DNA of 64,000 bases, from the NCBI RefSeq assembly GCF_014384705.1, contig NZ_JACRSN010000007.1, positions 1 to 64,000 on the forward strand, in the 5' to 3' direction. Shown one piece after another: positions 35,284 to 43,201 of the stretch. A model generated the notes under the pieces. The model was not told the DNA's origin. It ran no database searches and was given only the letters and a program-made list of their open reading frames with translations. The stretch is from Yeguia hominis (GTDB lineage Bacteria > Bacillota > Clostridia > Oscillospirales > Acutalibacteraceae). The position numbers and the translations under genes are program-made. The number at the start of each line of letters is the position of its first letter. Position 1 is the stretch's first letter.

Positions 35284-36123
35284 ATGTTACACATTGGTTT
35301 TCATCTTTCCTCTGCAAAAGGGTATCTCCATATGGGGCAGGAAGCTCTGGCGGCCGGTGCGGATACTTTTCAGTTTTTTACACGCAATCCGCGCGGCGGG
35401 CGCGCGAAACAGGTGGATCCGGCAGACGCGGAAGCATTGCAGCAGTTCCTTCAGGAACATGCATTTGCACCGCCGCTTGCACACGCACCGTATACGCTCA
35501 ATCCCTGTTCTGCGGACGACCGCGTAACGAAATTCGCAAAGCTGGCCTTTTCAGAAGACCTTGCCACCCTAGCGCTTTTGCCGCAAGTTCCCTATAATTT
35601 TCACCCGGGCAGTCATGTTGGACAAGGCATCGAAATTGGAATTTCCAAAATTGCGGATCTGCTCAATCAGGTTTTAACGCCGGAGCAGCCGAACCTGGTG
35701 CTTTTGGAGACAATGGCCGGCAAGGGAAGCGAGGTCGGCGGATGTTTTGAAGAGTTGCGCGAAATTCTCGATCGTGTGGAGCTGTCAGAGAAAATGGGCG
35801 TTTGTCTCGACACCTGCCATGTGTTTGATGCAGGATATGATCTCGAAAAGAATCTCGATGGCGTGCTCTGTGAATTTGACCGGGTGGTTGGGCTTTCGCG
35901 CTTGCGGGCGGTTCACCTGAACGACAGCCTGTATGGAAAGGGCAGCAAAAAAGACCGGCATGCCAAAATCGGGGAAGGAAAACTCGGTCTGGAGGCGATT
36001 GTCCGCCTAATTTGCCATCCGGCGCTGCGCGGACTGCCGTTCTATCTTGAGACGCCGAACGATTTTTCCGGTTATGCAGCGGAAATTGCCCTCTTGCGGG
36101 AAAAAGCAGCGCGTTCTGTTTGA
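35284..36123 (+). CDS. nfo: Endonuclease IV (AP endonuclease Nfo)
   Basis: 279 residues, TIM barrel with the zinc-ligand blocks NFHPGSHVG, LLETMAGKGSEVG, GVCLDTCHVFDAGYD, AVHLNDSL and RHAKIGEGKLG. It cleaves DNA at abasic sites in base excision repair. GAAGGAG precedes the ATG by 8 bases; an earlier in-frame ATG precedes that site. It is divergent from the SOS pair, placing two repair functions back to back. Confidence 0.96.
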   Translation: MLHIGFHLSSAKGYLHMGQEALAAGADTFQFFTRNPRGGRAKQVDPADAEALQQFLQEHAFAPPLAHAPYTLNPCSADDRVTKFAKLAFSEDLATLALLPQVPYNFHPGSHVGQGIEIGISKIADLLNQVLTPEQPNLVLLETMAGKGSEVGGCFEELREILDRVELSEKMGVCLDTCHVFDAGYDLEKNLDGVLCEFDRVVGLSRLRAVHLNDSLYGKGSKKDRHAKIGEGKLGLEAIVRLICHPALRGLPFYLETPNDFSGYAAEIALLREKAARSV

Positions 36124-36179
36124 CGGGCGATGCGAAAAGAAGCCGCATAAATGCGGATTATACCGAAAAGACGAAAAAT

Positions 36180-36216
36180 GCCCGGCGAAGAAAAAAGCGC
36201 TTCGCCGGGCGTCTTT
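36180..36216. terminator. Convergent terminator after nfo
   Basis: 11-bp perfect stem GCCCGGCGAAG/CTTCGCCGGGC with a 9-base A-rich loop, then GTCTTTG; T-rich on the opposite side (CATTTTTCG). Confidence 0.75.
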
Positions 36217-36239
36217 GTGAATTTGTAACATATAGAAAG

Positions 36240-36716
36240 TTACAGAATTTTTTCCATTCCGATTTTTTGGATCTGCATTCCGATCTTTTCGTAGAATTTT
36301 ACAGCGTTCGGGTTGCTGGCCCACACATTGAGCGTTACATTATAGCATCCACACGTTTTGGCATAGTCCAGAACAAATTCATAAAGCGTTTTGCCGATAT
36401 GGGCGCCGCGTGCATGCTCATCAACGCAGAGATCGTCAATATAGAGCGTTTTGATGTCGGTCCGATTCAGATCATTTGCAAATTGTTTGTGGATGCAGAA
36501 TGCATAGCCCAAAATGTTGCCGTTTTTTTCTGCTACAAAAACCGGCGTTTGATCGTCTGTCAGAATTTCAGTCAGTTCTCCGTCGGTATATTTTTTTGTG
36601 CCAGGCCGAAATAAGTCCGGACGGGCATCGCTGTGTACTTTGTGAACTTGGTAGAGCAGTTTGTCAATTTCCGGGATATCGCCTTGTTTGGCGCGCCGAA
36701 TGTTGAGTTTTTCCAT
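36240..36716 (-). CDS. GNAT-family N-acetyltransferase
   Basis: 158 residues. IRRAKQGDIPEIDKLL at the start, LYIDDLCVDEHARGAHIGKTLYEFVLDYAK (motif A, acetyl-CoA pyrophosphate loop in the ARGAHIG part) and NVWASNPNAVKFYEKIGM (motif B). It transfers acetyl groups from acetyl-CoA; the target is unknown. It is downstream of rodA on the same strand, 35 bp apart. Confidence 0.9.
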   Translation of the reverse strand: MEKLNIRRAKQGDIPEIDKLLYQVHKVHSDARPDLFRPGTKKYTDGELTEILTDDQTPVFVAEKNGNILGYAFCIHKQFANDLNRTDIKTLYIDDLCVDEHARGAHIGKTLYEFVLDYAKTCGCYNVTLNVWASNPNAVKFYEKIGMQIQKIGMEKIL

Positions 36717-36751
36717 AAATGATAGAATTCCTTTTTATTTGGATTGATAAA

Positions 36752-37936
36752 TTATCCGACCACGCCTCTCAAGGCGTAATCCTTCCGGAGCATGGTCCGT
36801 TCACCGCCGTTTGGACGGTGCATATAGACGTTCTGGACAAATCCAAGTCCGAAATAGAGGCACATTGCAGAGGAACCGCCTGCACTGAAAAATGGAAGCG
36901 TGACGCCCATAACGGGCAGCAGCGCCAGACACATGCCGATGTTGAAAAACGCCTGTGAGGCAACAAGGCCGAAAAACCCGAAACAGATGCAGGTGCCGCT
37001 GGCATCGCGGGCTTGTTTGGAGCAATACAGGATGGTAATCAAAAGCGCAAGCAAGAGCGCAATCAAAAGGCAGCACCCAACAAACCCGAGCTCTTCTCCT
37101 GCAACAGAGAAGATATAGTCGCTGTGCTGGAACGGGACAATGCCGGAAGAAACGCGTGGTCCGTGGAAAAGACCGCGGCCGAAGAATTGTCCGGAACCGA
37201 TGGAGGTCCGACCCTGCACCTGCTGATAAATGATGTCAGGGTCAAAATTCGGATCGTCCAGATGGAACATAGCGGTGAAGCGAATTTTTTGATACTCTGC
37301 AAGAAGATCCAATTTCCAGGCAAGCGGAACGGCGACGACAATGGTGAGGATTACCCCGGCAAAATACCGCAGCTGTACGCCGGCGCCGAAAGACATCGCA
37401 AGGAACATGCAGAAAAAGATCATTGCAGCGCCGTCGTCTCCCTGTGCATGACACAGCAACACGGGAATCAGCGCGTGTACGCCGAGCAGCGCAACCTGCA
37501 GAAAGGATTCAAGCTTTTCATAGCGCTTCAGGACTTCAATATGTTTGGCAAACGTAATCATAAAGCCGATTTTAACAAGCTCTGACGGCTGGAAGGAGCG
37601 TCCGCCGATGGTAATCCAGGCGCGGGCATTGACGCCGCCTGCGCTTTGAACGGCATCCGCGAACAAAAGGGTATAAATCATGAGAAATACACAGAAGCCT
37701 GCAATGAGATACCAGAAGTTGGTGAACTCCCGGTAATCAATCAGCGTAATCAAAAAGGCAACCCCATAGCCTAAGATCATGGCGACCAGCTGTGTCTTGA
37801 AATAACTGCTGTTATAAGCGCGTTCTGCACTTTTTAAAAGAATCAGGCTGTAACAAGAAATGGCGAATGCAATGATCCATAAAACCTTGTTGGTGCGGCG
37901 GAAATAATTCCGGCACCGATCCAATAAAGTTGGCAT
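36752..37936 (-). CDS. rodA: RodA/FtsW/SpoVE-family peptidoglycan polymerase
   Basis: 394 residues, ten membrane spans. NARAWITIGGRSFQPSELVKIGF is the SEDS signature; GQFFGRGLFHG and the FQHSDYIFSVAGEELGFVG and LPFFSAGGSSAMCLYFGLG blocks follow. SEDS proteins polymerise glycan strands with a class B PBP. The ATG at MPTLLDR has GAGGA about 9 bases upstream; an open frame extends another 67 codons without features. The structured-repeat array lies upstream. Confidence 0.93.
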   Translation of the reverse strand: MPTLLDRCRNYFRRTNKVLWIIAFAISCYSLILLKSAERAYNSSYFKTQLVAMILGYGVAFLITLIDYREFTNFWYLIAGFCVFLMIYTLLFADAVQSAGGVNARAWITIGGRSFQPSELVKIGFMITFAKHIEVLKRYEKLESFLQVALLGVHALIPVLLCHAQGDDGAAMIFFCMFLAMSFGAGVQLRYFAGVILTIVVAVPLAWKLDLLAEYQKIRFTAMFHLDDPNFDPDIIYQQVQGRTSIGSGQFFGRGLFHGPRVSSGIVPFQHSDYIFSVAGEELGFVGCCLLIALLLALLITILYCSKQARDASGTCICFGFFGLVASQAFFNIGMCLALLPVMGVTLPFFSAGGSSAMCLYFGLGFVQNVYMHRPNGGERTMLRKDYALRGVVG

Positions 37937-38126
37937 GATGAAAATCCTCAGTAAATTGAATTTTGTGCGAGACAGCGCGCCGAAAGGCGGGCCAAATGTC
38001 CGTTTATAAAGATGAAAGAACGTCGTGCGAAACGAAAAACGGAAGAAGGACAGCGCGCACAGCGGCTTTTGTGAGCATGGCCATCTTTTGCGGCGATTAT
38101 ACGAAAACCGATTGTCTTTCGAAAGC

Positions 38127-38474
38127 AAGCTTTGCAAAGACGGCGGAAACCGTCAGCATGCGGTAGCATGCTCCTTTGCAGGTTATTATACCGAAGGTAC
38201 AATGTTCTCAAAGGCAAAGCGAAGCTTTGCAAAGACGGCAGAAGCCGTCAGCATGCGAGAGCAAGGGCCTTTGCAGGTTATTATACCGAAGGTACAATGT
38301 TCTCAAAGGCAAAGCGAAGCTTTGCAAAGACGGCGGAGACCGTCAGCATGCGACAGCTAGCTCCTTTGCAGGTTATTATACCGAAGGTACAATGTTCTCA
38401 AAGGCAAAGCGAAGCTTTGCAAAGACGGCGGAAGCCGTCAGCATGCGACAGCATGCTCCTTTGAGGTTATTATA
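38127..38474 (-). repeat. Tandem array of four 95-bp structured repeats (array 1)
   Basis: The repeat starts (AAGCTTTGCAAAG) recur at 38127, 38222, 38317 and 38412, exactly 95 bp apart, about 90% identical. Read on the minus strand each unit has ATAACCT, a closing stem (CTCAAAG/CTTTGAG in the outermost unit, CAAAGG/CCTTTG elsewhere), then three hairpins: GCATGC-TGTC-GCATGC, GACGGC-TTCC-GCCGTC and GCAAAGC-TTC-GCTTTGC. The first hairpin is degraded in the second and third units. Because 95 is not a multiple of three, the long open frames in this stretch rotate and are not credible proteins. Confidence 0.9.
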
Positions 38475-38497
38475 ACACGCTTCCCCCTTGCGGGCAA
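38469..38497 (-). promoter_or_regulatory. Promoter-like sequence at the head of array 1
   Basis: Minus strand: TTGCCC, 17 bases, TATAAT, ending just before the closing stem of the first unit. The -10 also begins the repeated TATAATAACCT motif. Confidence 0.55.
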
Positions 38498-38692
38498 TGC
38501 ATTTTTCTGCAAAGAAACGCCCAAACGGCGGCTTCTGCGCATACGGACCGGTGGCCAGAGAAGCGGCGGCCGGTGTTTTGGCTTATGGGGTCGGATATTG
38601 CGATCAAGCGAATTGTTCGAAAGTATGTACATGAAATGGAGTTTAAGAAATTTTCCGATCTATGCAGAGTATGACGAACCTGCCCAACCAAA

Positions 38693-38735
38693 AACGCAGG
38701 CTGACCGAATGACCCCGGTCTGCCTGCGTTTCTTT
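38693..38735 (-). terminator. Terminator of the P-type ATPase gene
   Basis: AACGCAGGC-T-GACC pairs with GGTC-T-GCCTGCGTT (one T-T mismatch); on the minus strand it is followed by TTTTGG. The 200 bp between this and array 1 hold no supported gene. Confidence 0.75.
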
Positions 38736-38753
38736 AGAAATTATTTCTGGATG

Positions 38754-40643
38754 TCAATGCGCAGAATGATGAACCTTTAAAGCACGGACTGCATTTAAAA
38801 CAGCCAGGATCATGACGCCGACGTCGGCAAAAATGGCTGCCCACATGTTCGCAATGCCAACAGCGGTCAAAGCAAGGCATGCAAATTTTACAATCAGCGA
38901 AAAGACGATGTTTTCTTTGACAATGCCGATGCATTTTCTGGAAATCTGAATGGCTTTTGCAATCTGCAGAGGATCGTCATCCATCAAAACGACATCAGCG
39001 GCCTCAATTGCGGCATCGCTGCCCATAGCACCCATCGCAATTCCGATGTCAGCACGCGTCAAAACCGGCGCATCGTTAATGCCGTCTCCGACAAAGGCCA
39101 GCTTGGCGCTTGCGCGTTTCTGCGAAAGCAGTTTTTCCACTTCTTTGACTTTGTCTTCCGGAAGCAGCTCACTGCGCACTTCGTCAATGCCGAGGTCTGC
39201 AGCGACTTGATCCGCCACCCGCTTGCTGTCTCCGGTCAGCATGACCGCTTTTTCCACGCCGGCCTTTTTCAGCGCGGCGATGGCCTCTTTTGCGTGCGGC
39301 TTGACGACATCGGAAATCACAATGTGGCCGGCGTATTCGCCGTCAATTGCCATATGGATGATGGTCCCGACATGATGGCAGTCCAGATACGGAATCTCTA
39401 GCTGCTTCATCAGCTTGGCGTTTCCGGCGGCAATCTGGCGTCCGTCTACCTTGGCGAGAATTCCGTGACCGCTGATTTCTTCGATGTCGGTCACACGGTT
39501 GCGATCAAGCGATTTGCCATATGCTTTTTGCAGGCTTTTGCTGATCGGATGGGACGAGGCGCATTCGGCAAGTGCGGCGTATTGCAGAATTTTTGCCCGT
39601 TCCAGCTCGTTGTGGTGGACGCCTGTGACCTCGAACACGCCCTGCGTCAAGGTACCGGTTTTGTCAAAGACCACATATTCTGCACTGGAAAGCGCTTCCA
39701 AATAGTTGGAACCTTTGATGAGAATGCCCTCTTTGCTTGCGCCGCCGATGCCGGCAAAAAAGCTGAGCGGAATGCTGATGACCAGTGCACAGGGGCAGCT
39801 GACAACCAGGAAGGTCAGCGCGCGGTAAATCCAGCTCATCCATTCGGCCGATAGGCCGGCCGCCATCCGAACAAGCGGAACCGCAATGCCCAGAATCAAT
39901 GCTGCAATGCAGACAGCGGGCGTGTAAATCTTGGCAAACCGGGAGATAAATGCTTCGGATTTGGATTTTCGGGAACTGGCGTTTTCGACCAGATCCAAAA
40001 TTTTAGAGACGGTCGATTCTCCAAACGCTTTGGTTGTCTGAATCTTCAGGACGCCGTTTAAATCAATACAGCCGCTGATAATGGCTTCGCCTTCCTTGAT
40101 ATCGCGGGGCAGGCTTTCTCCGGTCAGCGCGCTTGTGTTCAGGCTGGCGCTCCCGTTTACGACGACGCCGTCCAGCGGGACTTTTTCGCCGGGCTGCACC
40201 ACAATGATGCTGCCGACGCTGACTTCATCGGGGCTGACCTGCAGAAGCTGGCCGTCTTTTTCAATGTTTGCGTAATCCGGACGGATATCCATCAGCGCAC
40301 TGATGTTTCTGCGGCTTTTTCCGACCGCGTAGCTCTGAAACAATTCACCGATCTGGTAAAAAAGCATTACGGCAATGCCTTCCACATAATCGCCGCTTTT
40401 GGTCCAGATCACAACCGCAAACGCGCCGATTGTCGCCACGGCCATTAGGAAGTTTTCGTCAAAAGGTCTTCCGTGGAGGATGCCCCATCCTGCCTTTTTT
40501 AAAATATCATATCCGATCAGCAGATAGACAACCAGATAAGCGGCCAACTGCGGAATACCGGTCAGAGGCAGAAAATAGAGCCCGATTAAAAGAACAGCGG
40601 TAAGCAGAATACGAATCAGCATTCTTTTTTGCTTTTTTGTCAT
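38754..40643 (-). CDS. Heavy-metal translocating P1B-type ATPase (Zn/Cd/Pb type)
   Basis: 629 residues. The transmembrane metal site is SCPCAL; phosphorylation site DKTGTLTQG; HP motif ASSHPISKSL; nucleotide loop VGDGINDAPVL. There is no N-terminal HMA domain; instead a separate HMA protein is encoded just upstream. The CPC type with this tail fits zinc/cadmium/lead export. GGAG is 9 bases before the ATG. The divergent ArsR-AraC regulator probably controls it. Confidence 0.93.
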   Translation of the reverse strand: MTKKQKRMLIRILLTAVLLIGLYFLPLTGIPQLAAYLVVYLLIGYDILKKAGWGILHGRPFDENFLMAVATIGAFAVVIWTKSGDYVEGIAVMLFYQIGELFQSYAVGKSRRNISALMDIRPDYANIEKDGQLLQVSPDEVSVGSIIVVQPGEKVPLDGVVVNGSASLNTSALTGESLPRDIKEGEAIISGCIDLNGVLKIQTTKAFGESTVSKILDLVENASSRKSKSEAFISRFAKIYTPAVCIAALILGIAVPLVRMAAGLSAEWMSWIYRALTFLVVSCPCALVISIPLSFFAGIGGASKEGILIKGSNYLEALSSAEYVVFDKTGTLTQGVFEVTGVHHNELERAKILQYAALAECASSHPISKSLQKAYGKSLDRNRVTDIEEISGHGILAKVDGRQIAAGNAKLMKQLEIPYLDCHHVGTIIHMAIDGEYAGHIVISDVVKPHAKEAIAALKKAGVEKAVMLTGDSKRVADQVAADLGIDEVRSELLPEDKVKEVEKLLSQKRASAKLAFVGDGINDAPVLTRADIGIAMGAMGSDAAIEAADVVLMDDDPLQIAKAIQISRKCIGIVKENIVFSLIVKFACLALTAVGIANMWAAIFADVGVMILAVLNAVRALKVHHSAH

Positions 40644-40715
40644 AACCACAATCTCCGATCTGTCAGATTTTGCTTGGCGTCAGTTGGCATTTTGATTTCG
40701 ATGGTTTCCTTGCTG

Positions 40716-40934
40716 TTACAGTTCGATTTCACAGTCCGGCTCCACCTTTTTGCAGGCCTTTTTAACTTGCTTCATGACTTTGGCTTCATCCTGCCCGTCT
40801 TCAAATTCGACGATCATTTTCTGGGTCATAAAGTTTACGGTCGCAGCGGCGACACCGGCAGTTTTCCGGGCGGCTTCTTCCATCAGGTTGGCACAGTTCG
40901 CACAGTCGACTTCGATTGGATACGTTTTTTTCAT
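40716..40934 (-). CDS. Heavy-metal-associated (HMA) domain protein
   Basis: 72 residues, one HMA ferredoxin-like fold. The metal-binding loop reads VDCANCANLME, with Cys-X2-Cys but Asp in place of the usual Met-X or Gly residues. It would carry metal to the ATPase, standing in for the pump's missing N-terminal domain. GGAGG is 8 bases upstream. Seventy-two bp separate it from the ATPase gene. Confidence 0.9.
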   Translation of the reverse strand: MKKTYPIEVDCANCANLMEEAARKTAGVAAATVNFMTQKMIVEFEDGQDEAKVMKQVKKACKKVEPDCEIEL

Positions 40935-40966
40935 GTTGAATTCCTCCGTTTGCGTTTCGTTTATAA

Positions 40967-41003
40967 TTAAACACTTGCTTAATCGTTCTGACTGTAGTAT
41001 ACT
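40967..41003 (+). promoter_or_regulatory. Regulator promoter and probable ArsR-type operator
   Basis: TTGCTT (40975-40980), 17 bases, TATACT (40998-41003) drives the regulator. An imperfect palindrome TTAAACAC/TTGCTTAA (40967-40982, 6 of 8 pairs) overlaps the -35 and lies between the divergent genes. Confidence 0.65.
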
Positions 41004-41093
41004 GGCAGCAAGGCAAAAAATCAAGATTCTTTTCAGACATGTTTCTAAAAAGGCGAATAGAATTTCCAAAACGGATAATAGGAGAGAACAAGG

Positions 41094-41798
41094 ATGTTTG
41101 AATTACCGCACCATCACAGCGATCACGGAAATGTGGAAAGCCTGCACCGGATTCTGCAGAATGCAGAGTTGTTCTCTGCGGTTTCGGATGTATTCCGGCA
41201 GCTGAGCGATCCGACCCGGGTTCGGATCTTTTGGCTGCTGAGCCATCAGGAAGCGTGTGTGATCAATATTGCCGCCATGCTGGAAATGTCCAGCCCGGCG
41301 GTCTCGCACCATCTGCGTTCGCTCACAGAAAGCGGTCTCTTAGTCAGCAGGCGTGAGGGAAAAGAGGTCTACTATAAAGCGGCCGATACCGAGCAAATTC
41401 ACTTGCTGCATGAGATTGTCGAAGTGGTGATGGAAATTGCCTGTCCGGAACAAGACGTGGATTTTCAGGCAGCGCAGGAGGCGATTATCCGCAACGTGCA
41501 CCACTATCTGGTCGAACATCTTTCGGAACGTATTACCATCGAGGAGCTTTCCAAAAAATTTTTGATGAACACGACAACCCTAAAACGGGTCTTTAAAAAG
41601 GTTTATGGAACGACCATTGCAATGCATATGAAAAAACACCGTCTGGAACAGGCGGCGACGCTGCTGTTAAAGACGCAGGATGAGATTGCGGCCATTGCGC
41701 AGGCAGTAGGCTATGAGAGCCAAAGTCGGTTTACAAGCGCATTTAAAGAAGTATACGGAGAGCTTCCGACCGAATACAGAAAGCATCATGCCGGTTAG
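41094..41798 (+). CDS. ArsR-type metal sensor fused to an AraC-type DNA-binding domain
   Basis: 234 residues. N-terminal half: a His-rich start (PHHHSDHGN), then an ArsR winged helix (SDPTRVRIFWLLSHQEACVINIAAMLEMSSPAVSHHLRSL). C-terminal half, from about 135: two AraC helix-turn-helices (ITIEELSKKFLMNTTTLKRVFKKVYG, EIAAIAQAVGYESQSRFTSAFKEVYGELPTEYRK). ArsR proteins usually act alone; the fusion is unusual but seen in some gut Clostridia. It is divergent from the HMA and ATPase genes. The ATG follows an AGGATG ribosome site closely. Confidence 0.88.
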   Translation: MFELPHHHSDHGNVESLHRILQNAELFSAVSDVFRQLSDPTRVRIFWLLSHQEACVINIAAMLEMSSPAVSHHLRSLTESGLLVSRREGKEVYYKAADTEQIHLLHEIVEVVMEIACPEQDVDFQAAQEAIIRNVHHYLVEHLSERITIEELSKKFLMNTTTLKRVFKKVYGTTIAMHMKKHRLEQAATLLLKTQDEIAAIAQAVGYESQSRFTSAFKEVYGELPTEYRKHHAG

Positions 41799-41968
41799 GG
41801 GGGCTTCCGCACTTTGCATCTGTAAAGCACCGCAGCAAAATCGCGCAGAGATTCCGCGCAGGCGGCCGCATATTTTCAGCGGCTTTGAAAAGAATTTTCA
41901 GATGGCGAAGTGAATCCCCCAAAGACGGCTGTTTTGCGCATTTTTTGCGGAAAAACCGGCAAAAAATC

Positions 41969-41997
41969 TTGACAGAATCGGACCTGTATGGTATAGT
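41969..41997 (+). promoter_or_regulatory. Promoter of the rplU operon
   Basis: TTGACA, 17 bases, TATAGT. The 170 bp upstream, back to the regulator gene, show nothing I can name. Confidence 0.85.
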
Positions 41998-42003
41998 GAA
42001 AAA

Positions 42004-42078
42004 GCCGCTTGCAGCCGGGTCTTTTAAGCGGGTTTCGCACCCGGAGCAGCGAGTCTGAAAAAAAGGTAGGAATCCTGA
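42004..42078 (+). ncRNA. Probable L21 leader (ribosomal protein autoregulatory leader)
   Basis: A 75-base leader with the hairpin CCGGGT/ACCCGG region (GCCGGGTC...CACCCGG) sits between a strong promoter and rplU. L21 leaders occupy this position in many Firmicutes. Identity is inferred from position and a hairpin, not from an alignment. Confidence 0.45.
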
Positions 42079-42390
42079 ATGTTTGCAATTATTGAAACAG
42101 GCGGCAAGCAGTACAAGGTACAGTATGGCGATGTCATTTTTGTCGAGAAGCTTGCAGCAGAAGAGAATGAGACGGTAACGTTCCCGGTGATCGCAGTGTG
42201 CGGCGATGACGGCGCGCTGAAAATTGGAACACCTTCTGTAGAAGGCGCTTCTGTGAGCGGTAAGGTTTTGAAAAATGGAAAGGCCAAGAAAATCACCGTC
42301 ATGACCTATAAGCCGAAAAAAGGCGAGAAGAGAAAGATGGGTCACAGACAGCCTTACACGAAGGTACAGATCGAAGCAGTTAACGCGTAA
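42079..42390 (+). CDS. rplU: Ribosomal protein bL21
   Basis: 103 residues, full length. MFAIIETGGKQYKVQYGDVIFVEKL, and the C-terminal KPKKGEKRKMGHRQPYTKVQIEAV are diagnostic. It is a 50S subunit protein. The stop and the next start share the A of TAATG. AAGGTAGG is 8 bases upstream. Confidence 0.98.
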   Translation: MFAIIETGGKQYKVQYGDVIFVEKLAAEENETVTFPVIAVCGDDGALKIGTPSVEGASVSGKVLKNGKAKKITVMTYKPKKGEKRKMGHRQPYTKVQIEAVNA

Positions 42391-42716
42391 TGATCCGCGC
42401 AGAGTTTCTTACGGCGGGCGGTGCGCTTGCAGGGTTCCGGATTTCGGGACATTCTGATTACGGCGAAGAAGGCAGCGACATTGTATGCGCGGCAGTTTCT
42501 TCGGCAGCCTATTTGGTGGCGAACACCGTTACGGATGTCCTACACGCGGAAGCCCGAATCGAAGTAGCGGACGGCGATATGCTTCTGCTTTTAGAAAAAA
42601 AGGCGTACGCATCCTGCCAAATCCTTCTTGAGGGTCTGAAACTGCATTTGCAGGGCCTGGAAGAACAATATCCGGATGATATTCATGTATTTTATTTGGA
42701 GGTGTCACCATGCTGA
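42390..42716 (+). CDS. prp: Ribosomal-processing cysteine protease Prp
   Basis: 108 residues. The catalytic His and Cys lie in GHSDYGEEGSDIVCAAVSS. Prp cuts the N-terminal extension from L27 before ribosome assembly and is essential where that extension exists. It sits between rplU and rpmA and overlaps rpmA by 7 bases, the usual arrangement in Firmicutes. Confidence 0.95.
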   Translation: MIRAEFLTAGGALAGFRISGHSDYGEEGSDIVCAAVSSAAYLVANTVTDVLHAEARIEVADGDMLLLLEKKAYASCQILLEGLKLHLQGLEEQYPDDIHVFYLEVSPC

Positions 42717-42994
42717 AAATTCAAATTCAGTTGTTTGCGCATAAAAAAGGAATGGGTTCCACAAAGAACGGCCGTGATTCCGAGTCGAAGCGTCTCGGCG
42801 TCAAGCGTGCAGACGGACAGTTTGTCCTCGCAGGCAATATTCTGGTCAAACAGCGCGGAACGCATATCCATCCCGGCGAGAATGTGGGCAGAGGTTCGGA
42901 TGATTCCCTGTTTGCACTGATCGATGGCCACGTAAAATTTGAGCGCCTTGGCCGCGACCGCAAAAAGGTCAGCGTATACAGCGCCCAGCAGTAA
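42710..42994 (+). CDS. rpmA: Ribosomal protein bL27 with Prp-cleaved N-terminal extension
   Basis: 94 residues. The extension MLKIQIQLF ends at the Prp site (QLF|AHKKG), after which the mature L27 begins. RDSESKRLGVKRADGQFVLAGNILVKQRGT and HIHPGENVGRG are L27 signatures. The mature tail reaches the peptidyl-transferase centre. GGAGG lies at 42700-42704. Confidence 0.98.
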   Translation: MLKIQIQLFAHKKGMGSTKNGRDSESKRLGVKRADGQFVLAGNILVKQRGTHIHPGENVGRGSDDSLFALIDGHVKFERLGRDRKKVSVYSAQQ

Positions 42995-43020
42995 TTACTG
43001 GCGATAATGAACTGGAAAGT

Positions 43021-43052
43021 CCCGGGCAAGTTGGATTGCCCGGGCTTTTTTC
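43021..43052 (+). terminator. Terminator of the rplU-prp-rpmA operon
   Basis: CCCGGGCAA, loop GTTGGA, TTGCCCGGG, then CTTTTTTC. The 150 bp that follow up to obg hold no supported gene. Confidence 0.93.
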
Positions 43053-43201
43053 TGTAGCGTTTCGATTTTTATAATTTTGCGTCCGGCGCCTTGTCCGGAT
43101 GTTTCTCAAAATAAAATCAGGAGATCGAAAATTGCTGCGATCAGGCGTTTGATCGCACAGGAAAAAGCCAAAATAATTCTGCACAAAGTGAGGTGTAGCG
43201 G

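Noticed and set aside
38025..38475. Several overlapping open frames of about 94-111 codons in array 1 that look like a repeated protein
   Set aside because: The repeat unit is 95 bp, not a multiple of three, so the same DNA is read in all frames; no ribosome sites and no homology.
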